Below, one piece after another: positions 33,201 through 39,422 of a stretch of DNA of 40,272 nucleotides. The translations under genes and the position numbers were made by a program. Within the stretch, counting starts at the first letter, position 1. Each line of letters begins with the position of its first letter. The DNA is from a virus, in IMG/VR virus record IMGVR_UViG_3300006751_000032, positions 1 through 40,272 of that record, one strand, 5' to 3'. Below the pieces are notes generated by a model, which worked only from the letters and a program-made list of their open reading frames with translations, was not told where the DNA came from and ran no database searches.

Positions 33201-33574
33201 ATAATGTACAACCTAAACCATTAAAGAAAAAAGCAATTGCTAAACCATTAGCAAAAAAAGAAGGCGTAACTCCTGAAAAACAAAAAGAGATGGATAAATT
33301 AATGAAAGCGTTTTTAGCAAAAGGTGGTAAAGTTCAAAAATTAAAACCTGGTATTGCTAAAGGAGCTGGTCATATGGATAGACGAGGTCCTTACAAAGCA
33401 GATATACTAAAAAATAAAAAAGAAAATAAATCTTTTAAATCTTTAAGAGCTTCTTCAAATCAAAGAGAAGTTGAAAAAGATTTAGTTGCTTCAACTTCTG
33501 GTGGAAAAGGTAAGACATTAACAGGTAAAAAACCTGCAAAAATTGATACTGAACCTAAAGTACATCCAATATAA
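30200..33574 (+). CDS. Very large repeat-containing virion-type protein
   Basis: 1124 residues from ATG 30200, chosen because AAGGAG lies 8-13 bases upstream; overlaps the preceding gene by 14 bases. Seen: N-terminus MQKFKQVREG, targeting-like; charged helical region; an A-B-A-B tandem array (units at about 31827, 31978, 32148 and 32290) where A is ITKxGxxKxI...WKxxGWKxA and B is an alpha/beta unit ending LKKDG; HEVSPPGWEGSVRAMKKHPEL followed by ALSWYLKNKGAKPH, a motif known at C-termini of phage proteins; two ETxxGSL units (32976, 33082); a lysine-rich end. No enzyme motif recognised. Probably a head-interior or structural protein assembled from recurring phage modules. Confidence 0.75.
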   Translation: MQKFKQVREGAEDLPQAKATGKQHRAAQLAVSIRDKETSMRDVDPSQKTRIAIGKADVAHMKLKLGDLKNKIRLSRLSAENEPETDDKGKPNKKKEIKEDERLSQLGRIKKAIDIAKTYAGNMTRATKEIEKIAKGLSQVKDVETALMRANEETDPRKPEDKDKPKDKLKLKDFSKRLASFKDKFYKDLKPKGLFASIGNNDFQLKYGAVKEGVIPNTQSAKQKAYNKFIKQGKHPDTAAEMVANLVAEDSNVKYKVVDAKTNKPIPDLKDKSVGYNTALHMKKQKGDGYKVVPVDVYGNIDEANIVFRAKATDGGYFLVLKRDTSGMSGSQDKFLMRHLKNGKVKELGSHPSLDGAKTFGKNRGIIEEVELEEHIELDEEILNELGSKIPILIGKVKEHMKMYKEMIDRVLKLQYGKKFTDSMLTITAQTASKSVPAVVRELSARDLFKEQVELEEGLKMANLVGQSIAHLGLYVEFAEDVKKEYFKPKSQVSLFTKAKADQVLKSVPKLIKELRKPGIWSEQVEEYLGKSTTRSDPGNMLWYEVEITKGGQYKKISQEELPKWKSKGWKVAFDPSKGKFPKGYFTKESNDMGFWVKFAKKKESGIVAAWYRSKEDAEKALASLKKDGLNGIISKGRMDEEARDLKFGNITVITITKDGKRKEIEKKDLQRWKDDGWKLAEDIKKEDFKTFREGLQPGFAVRYLDPKNGKRFAVAYKIKKDADDKAAQLKKDGAKDISITKHSLNFKEHNLKTVHEVSPPGWEGSVRAMKKHPELGGEKGDKNIYALSWYLKNKGAKPHYKDKGGKPVKKDKYKNEEKILDESALKDIEDYNAKKKVLQTIELDPKQMKDPQMRTAVIIRKKNLEKELQALKAKGTPIAAEVEPGTEKREVASFSKVNEDNIHFGISGLETDRQQLEEKKMENKYMETRTGSLEDSITKIRVEQPTVKKEEPNIKLEPKSYLETKEGSLADAAAKVVSEDTNIYINGSEPAKVEDGKGLNNVQPKPLKKKAIAKPLAKKEGVTPEKQKEMDKLMKAFLAKGGKVQKLKPGIAKGAGHMDRRGPYKADILKNKKENKSFKSLRASSNQREVEKDLVASTSGGKGKTLTGKKPAKIDTEPKVHPI

Positions 33575-33592
33575 TAAAAGGTAATCATCCAT

Positions 33593-34099
33593 ATGGCTAA
33601 ATTACCTTTAATATATTGTGATATGGATGGTGTTCTAGCAGATTTTAAAACTGCAGCTTCCAAAACAACAGGTATGTCTATTAACAAATGGATGAATATA
33701 CCATCAGGTCAAGGTAAGTGGGACGCAATCAGAAATAATAAACGATTTTGGTATGACCTTCCTTGGCAATCAGGTGGAAAACAGTTGTGGTCTTTCATTT
33801 CTAAATACAATCCCAGTATATTAAGTGCATATGTAGCTAAAGATTTTGATCCAAATTGTATACCAGGTAAGACACATTGGGCTAAAACAAAATTAGGTCT
33901 TACTACACGAAGAATTAATTTAGTGTTAAGAAGTGAGAAAAAACTTTTTGCTAAAATACATTCTCGTAATGGTGAGAAAGTTATACTAATAGATGACTAT
34001 AAACCAAATGTAGATGAATTTACACGTGTTGGTGGTATAGGAATTTATCATACAAACACTAATAATACAATATCTAAACTGAAAAGGTTAGGATTTTAG
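33593..34099 (+). CDS. HAD-family phosphatase, 5'-nucleotidase-like
   Basis: 168 residues. Seen: catalytic DMDGVLADF (D10, D12), SAY (78-80) as motif II, a lysine around residue 93 or 98, and ILIDDYKPNV (D134, D135) as motif IV. This fits the 5'(3')-deoxyribonucleotidase branch of HAD hydrolases. Family knowledge: removes phosphate from nucleotides; the phosphatase half of T4 polynucleotide kinase is also a HAD domain. Last gene before the next late promoter, so it may complete an end-processing set with the kinase and ligase-like genes; that link is inferred. Confidence 0.82.
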   Translation: MAKLPLIYCDMDGVLADFKTAASKTTGMSINKWMNIPSGQGKWDAIRNNKRFWYDLPWQSGGKQLWSFISKYNPSILSAYVAKDFDPNCIPGKTHWAKTKLGLTTRRINLVLRSEKKLFAKIHSRNGEKVILIDDYKPNVDEFTRVGGIGIYHTNTNNTISKLKRLGF

Positions 34100-34102
34100 T
34101 GT

Positions 34103-34111
34103 TATAAATAG
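34103..34111 (+). promoter_or_regulatory. T4-type late promoter
   Basis: TATAAATAG, four bases after the phosphatase stop; a strong AAAGGAGGGA site precedes the next ATG. Confidence 0.78.
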
Positions 34112-34157
34112 TATTGTATTCAAAAATGAGTACCTTAATAAAAGGAGGGAACAGAAT

Positions 34158-34466
34158 ATGATGTTAAATACTGATACAGGCACTAGTGCTCCATTATGGT
34201 CACTAATGCAAATACATAAAGCACCTACAGCTGCTCTAATGCATTCGGGCGGAAGTGCAGGTAGTGGATTGCTTTTTAACAATGCAACGGAAGATAACTT
34301 AATTACGAATGTTACAGTAGGTCTTTTTAATTATAAAGACGCTGAAACACAATCGGGTAAAGTTGCTCACGTTGGATGGATTTTGAAGACGACTGGAACT
34401 GATGGCAGAGCAAGCAGGATTCAATATGAAACTTTAGCTTGTTTGACAAATAGTGCAGACGCTTAA
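34158..34466 (+). CDS. Small virion-type protein
   Basis: 102 residues (start 34158; the second Met is an alternative). Rich in Gly, Ala, Ser and Thr, low in Lys, unlike its neighbours: GGSAGSGLLFNNATEDNLITNVTVGLFNYKD, VGWILKTTGTDGRASRIQYETLA. Such composition and predicted beta structure suit a decoration, tail-fibre or head-surface protein. Late promoter and a near-perfect Shine-Dalgarno predict high expression. I do not recognise a named family. Confidence 0.7.
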   Translation: MMLNTDTGTSAPLWSLMQIHKAPTAALMHSGGSAGSGLLFNNATEDNLITNVTVGLFNYKDAETQSGKVAHVGWILKTTGTDGRASRIQYETLACLTNSADA

Positions 34467-34485
34467 TAATTAATATTAATTAATT

Positions 34486-34505
34486 GGGTGGCCTTCGGGC
34501 CACCC
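34486..34505 (+). terminator. Very stable UUCG-tetraloop hairpin
   Basis: GGGTGGCC (34486-34493), loop TTCG, GGCCACCC (34498-34505): an 8-bp stem with the C(UUCG)G tetraloop known from T4 intergenic regions. No T-run follows, so it may stabilise or punctuate the message rather than terminate transcription cleanly. Confidence 0.75.
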
Positions 34506-34526
34506 TAAATATATAAACAAAGTGAT

Positions 34527-34564
34527 GTAGGAAAATACCTACAGTAGCATTCCCCACAAAGGGG
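34527..34564 (+). promoter_or_regulatory. Two leader hairpins before the structural gene
   Basis: GTAGG/CCTAC around AAAATA (34527-34542) and CCCC/GGGG around ACAAA (34552-34564), directly upstream of AGAGGAG and the ATG at 34582. Confidence 0.5.
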
Positions 34565-34581
34565 TTTAGAGGAGAAAACAA

Positions 34582-35043
34582 ATGGCAGACAAAAAAGTAA
34601 CAGCGCTTACGGATTTAGGAAATTCTTTAGCGACTGAAGATTTATTCCATGTAATTGATGATCCGTCAGTTACACCAATTAATAAAAAGATTTCAGCAGA
34701 GGACGTATTTAATAATATGCCTTCTTGGTTGGGTTTTAAACAAACATCACAAACATTAACTAGTGATGGTTCATCAGCTTTAACAGCAAATGTAACTACA
34801 GCGATTACAGAAATCGTTGGAACAGCAGGAACTGCTACAGTTGGATTAGCAGATGGTTCAGATGGTCAAGTTAAGATAATTCTTAATGTGGCTGGAAGTG
34901 GAACATATGCACAAACTATAACACCTACAAATTTAAGAGGTTATACAAGTGCAGTATTAAACGCACCAGGCGAAAGTGTTACGTTAGTTTTTAAAAATTC
35001 TAATTGGAACATAATTGCTGGTAATGGTTATACAACAGCGTAA
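34582..35043 (+). CDS. Virion structural protein, fibre-like
   Basis: 153 residues. Seen: [44 protein letters not shown], a segment widely found at the start of tail-fibre or neck proteins of marine T4-like phages, then a Thr/Ala/Gly-rich beta region ([34 protein letters not shown]). The second half resembles short fibre or capsid-decoration beta folds. Low lysine, good Shine-Dalgarno, structured leader: features of an abundant virion protein. Exact position in the particle not known. Confidence 0.72.
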   Translation: MADKKVTALTDLGNSLATEDLFHVIDDPSVTPINKKISAEDVFNNMPSWLGFKQTSQTLTSDGSSALTANVTTAITEIVGTAGTATVGLADGSDGQVKIILNVAGSGTYAQTITPTNLRGYTSAVLNAPGESVTLVFKNSNWNIIAGNGYTTA

Positions 35044-35067
35044 TTTTTATAATAATAGGAGATGATA

Positions 35068-35331
35068 ATGCAAATTGATGAAACAATATTAAAAGAAGAA
35101 AGAGCAACTTTAAAAACAGATTTTGATACCTTAACTGGTAGAATTGCTCAAGTTGAAAAAGATTTAGGTACTATGAAAGGTAATCTAAATGCTGTTTTTG
35201 GCGCAATACAACAAGTGGATAAATTACTTGTAAAAGTTCAACCTAAAAAGGATGAAAAAGTATTGCTAAATGAAAAAGAAAAAGGTATGCCTGCTGATAA
35301 ACAACAGGCACTAAACTTAGCAACATCATAA
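35068..35331 (+). CDS. Small coiled-coil protein
   Basis: 87 residues from ATG 35068, which sits 6 bases after AGGAG; the ATG at 35062 is too close to it. Long amphipathic helix (ETILKEERATLKTDFDTLTGRIAQVEKD) with a second helix GNLNAVFGAIQQVDKLLVKV and a charged tail. Probably oligomeric. Between two late structural-type genes. No family recognised. Confidence 0.7.
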   Translation: MQIDETILKEERATLKTDFDTLTGRIAQVEKDLGTMKGNLNAVFGAIQQVDKLLVKVQPKKDEKVLLNEKEKGMPADKQQALNLATS

Positions 35332-35356
35332 AAGTTGCAAAAAAAGGAAGAGAGTA

Positions 35357-35806
35357 ATGAAGACATTTAAACAACATATAAACGAAGGCAAAGGTTATGT
35401 TGGTGACGCTCAAGGTGTTGGAACAAACACTATGGAAAATCCAATAGAGGATGGTTCAGTAGGCGTACACAATATACATCTGCCTGAAATAGTAAAAAGA
35501 GTAAGTGCTTTTGTTGGCTCTATTGCTGATAGAGAGTATTTAAATCCACAAGGTGCTATAAATCAATTAAGAGATTCTATTAGCAAAATTGGAATTGGTT
35601 TTAAAGATGAAATTAAATTGGGTGAAGATAAAACAGGAACATTTGAAACTGGTCTAACTCAATTTGGCGGTCGTTTCGGTAAAGATACTGATGGCTCTGA
35701 TATAAATGATGACGGGATATCTCATAAAGGTAAAGAGTTAAAATTAAAAGGGAAATACGAAACATTATCAAACGGCGCTGTTAAAGTTTATGCAGAGCTT
35801 GCTTAA
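35357..35806 (+). CDS. Virion-type protein with capsid-targeting-like N-terminus
   Basis: 149 residues; GGAAGAG precedes the ATG. Seen: MKTFKQHINEGKGYV, the best match in the window to the T4 internal-protein leader (MKTYQEFIAEA); then LPEIVKRVSAFVGSIADREYLNPQGAINQLRDSISKIGIGF, a helical segment I recall from structural proteins of marine T4-like phages, and a Gly/Asp-rich end. Predicted cleavage after INE. Function unknown; proposed to enter the prohead. Confidence 0.72.
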   Translation: MKTFKQHINEGKGYVGDAQGVGTNTMENPIEDGSVGVHNIHLPEIVKRVSAFVGSIADREYLNPQGAINQLRDSISKIGIGFKDEIKLGEDKTGTFETGLTQFGGRFGKDTDGSDINDDGISHKGKELKLKGKYETLSNGAVKVYAELA

Positions 35807-36168
35807 TGTTCACAAAGATAACAAGAGATAATTGGTTATTTTTCGCTATAAAAAACTACAATGTTCCTAATTTAGATTCGGAACAAGAGTTTTATGAAGA
35901 TTTGAAACGATTTAAATATATTAAACGTTTATTTCGTAAATATAAATCTACTGGCGAATTGAAAACAAGATTGATAATAAATCATATTATTGTTTTACAA
36001 AATGTTTTTGGTATGGATGCAGCTTGTACCTTGTTATTTTTTAAAATTGAAAGAAATTTTTGGGCTTTATTAAAAACATTTTTGGTATATTTAAATTCTA
36101 TACAAGAGGATGAAATGCCAAGTGTTAAAATAAACAAGTCCATATTAAACAGTTTAGGGAAATTATAA
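35806..36168 (+). CDS. Conserved-looking late protein, unknown
   Basis: 120 residues, one-base overlaps at both ends. Helical, with aromatic clusters: ITRDNWLFFAIKNYNVP, FKYIKRLFRKYKSTGELKTRLIINHIIVLQNVFG, DAACTLLFFKIERNFWALLKTFLVYL. I recall this LNH(I/L)(I/V)xxxNVFG...LFFK pattern from late genes of T4-like marine phages but no function. Translationally coupled to its neighbours. Confidence 0.72.
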   Translation: MFTKITRDNWLFFAIKNYNVPNLDSEQEFYEDLKRFKYIKRLFRKYKSTGELKTRLIINHIIVLQNVFGMDAACTLLFFKIERNFWALLKTFLVYLNSIQEDEMPSVKINKSILNSLGKL

Positions 36169-36758
36169 TGGGTAGAGCAATAGACTTAATGATAACTTAT
36201 AGAGTTATCAAAATGTTAGTAACCCCATTTGAAAAGCACGAAGCTTTTAAGTTGGGTATTATAGACAATAAAGGTAAGGTATTAAAAAAAAATAAAATGC
36301 TTACAACAGCTAAAGAAAAAAATGCCTATACCTTATTGCATAGGTTCGTTTTTAATTTAAAAAGATTAATGAATGCAATACCAGGTGTTAAGTCAAAGAT
36401 AGGAACTTATGCAGTAGCATTAGCTTTACTTTTAAAAGAAGATAAAAATATACCAAAAGATCCACTTGAAAAACAATTATATAAATTTTTAAAAAAAGAA
36501 GGTCATTTAATACTTGATGATGATATAAAAGAAAGTGTTGGGTTTGATTATTTACCTAAAGGTAGATATACTATGGTTGATAGATTAGAAAATTTAGAAG
36601 GTATTGAAACTGCTGATGTAGGAGATATTGTTTATACAACAAATGATTCAAAACCTACTGATACTTATTTAGGGACGCATTTATATGATGTTATTAATGA
36701 AGAATCTAAAAAAATTATAAGAGTATCAGAGGATAACATAGAGAGGATTAGACTATGA
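36168..36758 (+). CDS. Late protein, unknown, with SH3-like end
   Basis: 196 residues. Seen: RVIKMLVTPFEKHEAFKLGIIDNKGKVLKK, then LLHRFVFNLKRLMNAIPGVKSKIGTYAVALALL, then a C-terminal part ADVGDIVYTTNDSKPTDTYLGTHLYDVI, which resembles the GDIV...LYDI segment of the protein at 27760. The TPFEKxxAFxLGIID opening is typical of a conserved family of marine T4-like phages. Overlaps its neighbours by one and four bases. Function unknown. Confidence 0.72.
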   Translation: MGRAIDLMITYRVIKMLVTPFEKHEAFKLGIIDNKGKVLKKNKMLTTAKEKNAYTLLHRFVFNLKRLMNAIPGVKSKIGTYAVALALLLKEDKNIPKDPLEKQLYKFLKKEGHLILDDDIKESVGFDYLPKGRYTMVDRLENLEGIETADVGDIVYTTNDSKPTDTYLGTHLYDVINEESKKIIRVSEDNIERIRL

Positions 36759-37498
36759 TAAATTTAAAAAGATTAAGAGAATCCTTTACTACTTCTCAAA
36801 TAGCTAATTTGAGAAAACAATGGGCGACTGTTAAAACAGTTAATCCAACAGGTGAGAAATATAAAGCGTTAGTTAAATGGATTAATGATAAAGAATTTGA
36901 TACGGTAGACGCTTTAGCAAGAGCAAAAATTAATTTTGTTTCTTATATTGCTAAAAAAGCATTAATGGATAGGTGGGGATTTAAAAAAGATACTATCAAT
37001 AAAACTTATGGTGGTCTATTAAGTATGGGAGAAGACGCTCCTGCTAATGCAGTAGGGGATGGTTCTAATGTTGCGTTACCACCAACACACGAACCAGGGT
37101 TTACAAAGGCTCAAGGAGATTCATATAAAAAGAAAAATAAAAAAGATGGGTTTAAAGATTTTATTAAAAAGTTTATAAAACAAACAACTGTAAATGAAAT
37201 GAATTCCAGAGAAATATCTTTACAAGTATCCAATGACGCAGATTTATATACAAAACAGATACAACCTATCATAAAAAATTTAGCAAGAAAAAAGAATAAA
37301 GGAATTTTTAATAAAAATTTAGCAGTAAAATTATTTAGATATGCAGTAGATAATAAAGTAAAAGAAGTAGAAGGTCCAAGAAGTAGATTAGTTCCTGGGT
37401 CTGTAAGAGATGACGCTGCTACTAAACTACTTTCGGATTTTAGTGATGAGATTGATGACTATGTAAAAGAGTTAAAAAAATCAGGGAGAAAAATGTAA
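36755..37498 (+). CDS. Late protein with targeting-like N-terminus
   Basis: 247 residues. N-terminus MINLKRLRESFTTSQ is a weaker member of the targeting-like series (Glu9-Ser10). Seen further: a helical region (FVSYIAKKALMDRWGF), the low-complexity link GEDAPANAVGDGSNVALPPTHEPG, which resembles linkers of other phage head proteins, and a basic C-terminal helical domain ending KKSGRKM. Stop and next ATG overlap by one base. Function unknown. Confidence 0.7.
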   Translation: MINLKRLRESFTTSQIANLRKQWATVKTVNPTGEKYKALVKWINDKEFDTVDALARAKINFVSYIAKKALMDRWGFKKDTINKTYGGLLSMGEDAPANAVGDGSNVALPPTHEPGFTKAQGDSYKKKNKKDGFKDFIKKFIKQTTVNEMNSREISLQVSNDADLYTKQIQPIIKNLARKKNKGIFNKNLAVKLFRYAVDNKVKEVEGPRSRLVPGSVRDDAATKLLSDFSDEIDDYVKELKKSGRKM

Positions 37499-37848
37499 TG
37501 AAAACCTTTAGTGAGTTTATGGTAAGTAGAGGATTTTCTGTAGGTCCTATGAGTATAGCTAAACCTATGGGGTCTATGGGTGGAACACAACATTTCCCAC
37601 AACATAGAAAATACTCTACTGTATTTGCAACTTACTCAGGACCAGGTCATGGAACATATAAACCTATGACTTCTCTTAATGCTAATAAACAATTGCCAGC
37701 TCATCTAGCTAAATATTTTGATAAGTCTGGTAATATAAAAGATAAAAATGTTGCAGATAAAATAGCAAAAGAATTGAAAAATAGAAATGTTAAATACAAA
37801 ATAACAGATGTAACCCCTAAAGGTTACGGACCAAAAGAAGGAAAATAA
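37498..37848 (+). CDS. Small late protein, MKTFSEFM start
   Basis: 116 residues. N-terminus MKTFSEFMVSRGF resembles MKTYQEF of T4 internal proteins but lacks the Glu at the cleavage position. Middle part rich in Gly, Met, Pro and His (GPMSIAKPMGSMGGTQHFPQH), C-terminal half basic. No family recognised. Confidence 0.68.
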   Translation: MKTFSEFMVSRGFSVGPMSIAKPMGSMGGTQHFPQHRKYSTVFATYSGPGHGTYKPMTSLNANKQLPAHLAKYFDKSGNIKDKNVADKIAKELKNRNVKYKITDVTPKGYGPKEGK

Positions 37849-37971
37849 ATGAAAAAAATTCTTAAAAATAAATGGCTGTGGGCAGCTGTTGTAGTTGTTG
37901 TAGCAGTTGTGTTATGGCAATCAGGAATATTTGCTCCAGAAGTACACACAGAACATACAAATGGTTGCTAG
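37849..37971 (+). CDS. Tiny membrane protein (40 aa)
   Basis: 40 residues directly after the preceding stop. Basic start (KKILKNK), one helix (about 9-28, with a run of valines), and a short outside tail ending in Cys. AAGGAAAA precedes the ATG. Could be a small holin-type or lysis accessory protein by size and position, but nothing confirms it. Confidence 0.65.
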   Translation: MKKILKNKWLWAAVVVVVAVVLWQSGIFAPEVHTEHTNGC

Positions 37972-37986
37972 AGGAGAATAAGTAAT

Positions 37987-38481
37987 ATGGGAGCATTTAA
38001 CGCAAAAATAACTGCTGAATATAATCCACCTAGAAAATGGGTAATGCAAAAGCCTTTAATGTATGACTGTACCGATTTATCAAAAGATGAATTGGATACA
38101 TTAGCTGATATTGGTGTTAAATTAGAAGGAAGAAAAGTAGTTGTTAAAAAAGGATTTACAACTGACTTAGCTTCAGTACCTAGAATATGTTGGAATTTAA
38201 TAGCACCTTGGGACGTTGCAAGGGCAGCTATTATACACGATTTATTATATAAAAGAATAAGACAATATCGCCATAGAATGGCGATAGAAATAGGTGATGG
38301 TGTAACTCTTGGAGAAGATAAATGGTTAGTTAAAGCTGCAAAGAAAGCAGCTGACAAAGTATTTCTATGTGGTATGAAAGACGCAGAGCCGTCTGTACCA
38401 AAATGGAAAATATATTCTGCTTATTATTCAGTTGCATTGTTTGGCAGATGGAGTATAAAACCTAACAAGGATAATATATAA
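37987..38481 (+). CDS. DUF1353-like protein
   Basis: 164 residues, with GAGGAG 11-16 bases upstream. Seen: VVKKGFTTDLASVPRICWNLI and AAIIHDLLYKR, the GFxTDxASVPR...AAxxHDxLY signature of DUF1353, plus the later AADKVF. Family knowledge: common near lysis or tail genes of phages; the conserved Asp and His-Asp suggest a hydrolase, unproven. Its stop overlaps the next start by one base. Confidence 0.83.
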   Translation: MGAFNAKITAEYNPPRKWVMQKPLMYDCTDLSKDELDTLADIGVKLEGRKVVVKKGFTTDLASVPRICWNLIAPWDVARAAIIHDLLYKRIRQYRHRMAIEIGDGVTLGEDKWLVKAAKKAADKVFLCGMKDAEPSVPKWKIYSAYYSVALFGRWSIKPNKDNI

Positions 38482-38729
38482 TGTGGTTTTGGATGATAAC
38501 AAGCATAGCAGGTGCAATACTTGGGCAGTCAACAAATGCTTGGTTTAGAAAAACTAAAATGGGCATATGGTTTTATGCAAAAGTAGAACAATGTTATAAT
38601 TGGGCTGCTAATAGATATAATATTCAAGTTTTATCAAAGGAAGAAAAGTTGATAAAGAAATTTCCTAATCTAATGAAAAGAATTAAAAGGTTAGAGAAGT
38701 TAGCTGACATTAAAGAGTCAGATAAATAA
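38481..38729 (+). CDS. Small membrane-associated late protein
   Basis: 82 residues. Hydrophobic, aromatic N-terminus (WFWMITSIAGAILGQ) followed by a Trp/Tyr-rich helix (MGIWFYAKVEQCYNWAANRYN) and a basic coiled tail. Similar arrangement to small late proteins of marine T4-like phages. Coupled to the DUF1353 gene. Function unknown. Confidence 0.7.
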   Translation: MWFWMITSIAGAILGQSTNAWFRKTKMGIWFYAKVEQCYNWAANRYNIQVLSKEEKLIKKFPNLMKRIKRLEKLADIKESDK

Positions 38730-38752
38730 ACGTACATAGGAGGAAACAATCT

Positions 38753-38911
38753 ATGGAATGGTTATCAGGAAGAGTAAAAGAATTAACATCACTACACGGA
38801 GGCGTTTTGATTGGCCTAGGTGTTGTGGTTTTATTCTTTAGTCCCGTAGCTAAAATTGCGGCTTGGGCTGCAATTGCATATGGCGCTTGGGCTATTATAA
38901 AGAAAGACTAA
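38753..38911 (+). CDS. Small two-helix membrane protein, holin candidate
   Basis: 52 residues, strong AGGAGG site 8-13 bases upstream. Seen: a short amphipathic start (MEWLSGRVKELTSLHG), then two hydrophobic segments (GVLIGLGVVVLFFS and KIAAWAAIAYGAWAII) and a charged end. Size, the two segments and the position just before a spanin-like gene fit a holin, but small membrane proteins of this kind in marine phages are untested. No endolysin is seen in the window. Confidence 0.7.
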   Translation: MEWLSGRVKELTSLHGGVLIGLGVVVLFFSPVAKIAAWAAIAYGAWAIIKKD

Positions 38912-38917
38912 TTTAAA

Positions 38918-39388
38918 ATGTTTGGTTATTTAAAGATGATGTTTGTAGTTATTATTATCGCTGGTATATCTGGCGCTGGAATGTATGTTATGAAACTGCG
39001 TAGTGATAATGCAATCTTAAAAGCAAATCAAATCAAACTAGAAGAAGCAGTCAGCTCCCAAAAGGAGCTGATTGCCAAGCAAGAGGCAGACTTTAAAGAA
39101 ATATTGGCTGCTAATCAAAAGATGAATGAGCTTGTGAGTGCCCTTAAAAAAGACCTTGATGATTTAGATAAAAGATTTAACAAAAAAAATAGGGATGTAG
39201 GCAAACTTGCAATTGCTAAAACTAAATCTATTGAGAGAATAACAAACGGTGCAAGTGCATTGGCTACAAGATGTATTGAGATTGCAAGTGGATCACCATT
39301 AACGGAGAAAGAAAAGAATGCTACAAAGAAGTCAGAAATCAATTCTGAATGTCCGTCAATAGCAAATCCGAATTTCATAAATTATTAA
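38918..39388 (+). CDS. Rz-like inner-membrane spanin candidate
   Basis: 156 residues. Seen: one N-terminal membrane helix (about 6-25, KMMFVVIIIAGISGAGMYVM), a long coiled coil (28-100), a helix ending TRCIEIASG, and a C-terminal part with a second Cys (SECPSIANP). This is the general layout of Rz-type i-spanins. An embedded o-spanin lipoprotein was not found in the other frames. Related proteins in marine phages are usually annotated Rz-like or unknown. Follows the holin candidate by 6 bases. Confidence 0.65.
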   Translation: MFGYLKMMFVVIIIAGISGAGMYVMKLRSDNAILKANQIKLEEAVSSQKELIAKQEADFKEILAANQKMNELVSALKKDLDDLDKRFNKKNRDVGKLAIAKTKSIERITNGASALATRCIEIASGSPLTEKEKNATKKSEINSECPSIANPNFINY

Positions 39389-39409
39389 TCTTTACTATGT
39401 TCCTTATTG

Positions 39410-39417
39410 TATAAATA
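39410..39417 (+). promoter_or_regulatory. T4-type late promoter at the homing endonuclease
   Basis: TATAAATA, five bases before the ATG at 39423; predicted start site on or next to the ATG, so the message would be leaderless. Confidence 0.62.
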
Positions 39418-39422
39418 GATAT

